DNA from: Paenibacillus sp. Soil522
GTDB taxonomy: Bacteria; Bacillota; Bacilli; Paenibacillales; Paenibacillaceae
Direction of reading: 5' to 3'
DNA length: 64,000 nt
NCBI RefSeq assembly: GCF_001428245.1
Contig: NZ_LMRV01000066.1
Span: forward strand, 145,858 to 209,857
The notes below the pieces were generated by a model, which was given only the letters and a program-made list of their open reading frames with translations, was not told where the DNA came from and did no database searches. A program made the position numbers and the translations under genes. Shown here in pieces: positions 63,947-64,000 of the stretch; the stretch's first letter is position 1, and every line of letters starts with the position of its first letter.

Positions 63947-64000
63947 GGAAAAAAGGAAAAGCGAGTTGAACGGCTTTGTTGCATGTAGGTAGACAATTAA

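Noticed and set aside
1..64000. tRNA or rRNA genes
   Set aside because: No cloverleaf with GTTCRANNC and CCA context and no rRNA-like conserved stretches were seen by eye; not searched by program.

Overview
The window reads as a chromosomal segment of a Paenibacillus-like Firmicute. The clues are long secreted modular enzymes with Gram-positive signal peptides, S-layer-homology-like (SLH) C-termini, a C-terminal helical module resembling the Paenibacillus FIMAH module, CUT1 (LplB/LplC-type) sugar permeases beside a YesM/YesN-type two-component system, purine-rich AGGAGG ribosome binding sites and frequent TTG/GTG starts. I cannot name the species from sequence alone.

The locus is a polysaccharide, mainly pectin and rhamnogalacturonan, degradation island written almost entirely on the minus strand. 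From left to right: a partial agarase-like glycosidase (1-1314); relic DNA (1.3-3.4 kb); a broken GH28-like/CBM32 gene (3.7-6.7 kb); two giant secreted alpha/alpha-toroid lyase-like proteins (7.4-17.3 kb); a GH28-like enzyme, a broken solute-binding protein, a CE12 esterase, a broken GH36, a GH43, a GH115 and a second GH43 (17.3-26.0 kb); an ABC importer with its histidine kinase and response regulator (26.1-32.5 kb); a mobile-element graveyard with an IS6 element and a decayed Tn7-like transposon (32.6-34.9 kb); CE12-SLH and CE8 pectinesterase genes diverging from an AraC regulator (35.2-41.5 kb); an IS1182-type element sitting in a terminator loop and an IS3 relic (41.5-43.6 kb); a second AraC regulator, a CE8 relic, GH43 and GH105 (43.8-48.4 kb); another CE8 relic, a transposase relic and an SGNH esterase (48.7-50.8 kb); a 2080-residue pectate lyase/pectinesterase fusion (51.0-57.2 kb); a CE8 gene whose C-terminal module is cut off by a TGA codon (57.5-60.7 kb); and a second CE12-SLH gene diverging from a truncated AraC copy (61.2-63.7 kb).

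A working model (inference): secreted pectate lyase, pectinesterases and acetylesterases, some perhaps held at the cell surface by SLH modules, de-esterify and cut pectin outside the cell. Oligosaccharides are bound by the lipoprotein and imported by the two permeases. Cytoplasmic GH105, GH43, GH115 and SGNH enzymes finish the breakdown. The YesM/YesN pair and the AraC proteins sense products.

The most striking theme is rearrangement. Near-identical modules (LamG, CE8, CE12-SLH, CBM32) recur in different proteins, and at least fifteen fragments of carbohydrate genes, regulators and transposases lie between the intact genes. No clearly new defence or RNA-guided system was seen. The most novel candidates are the PL1-CE8 fusion, a CBM inserted inside an FN3 domain, the Tn7-like relic with abutting ends, the IS-in-terminator insertion and the 24-bp duplication in an esterase active-site loop.
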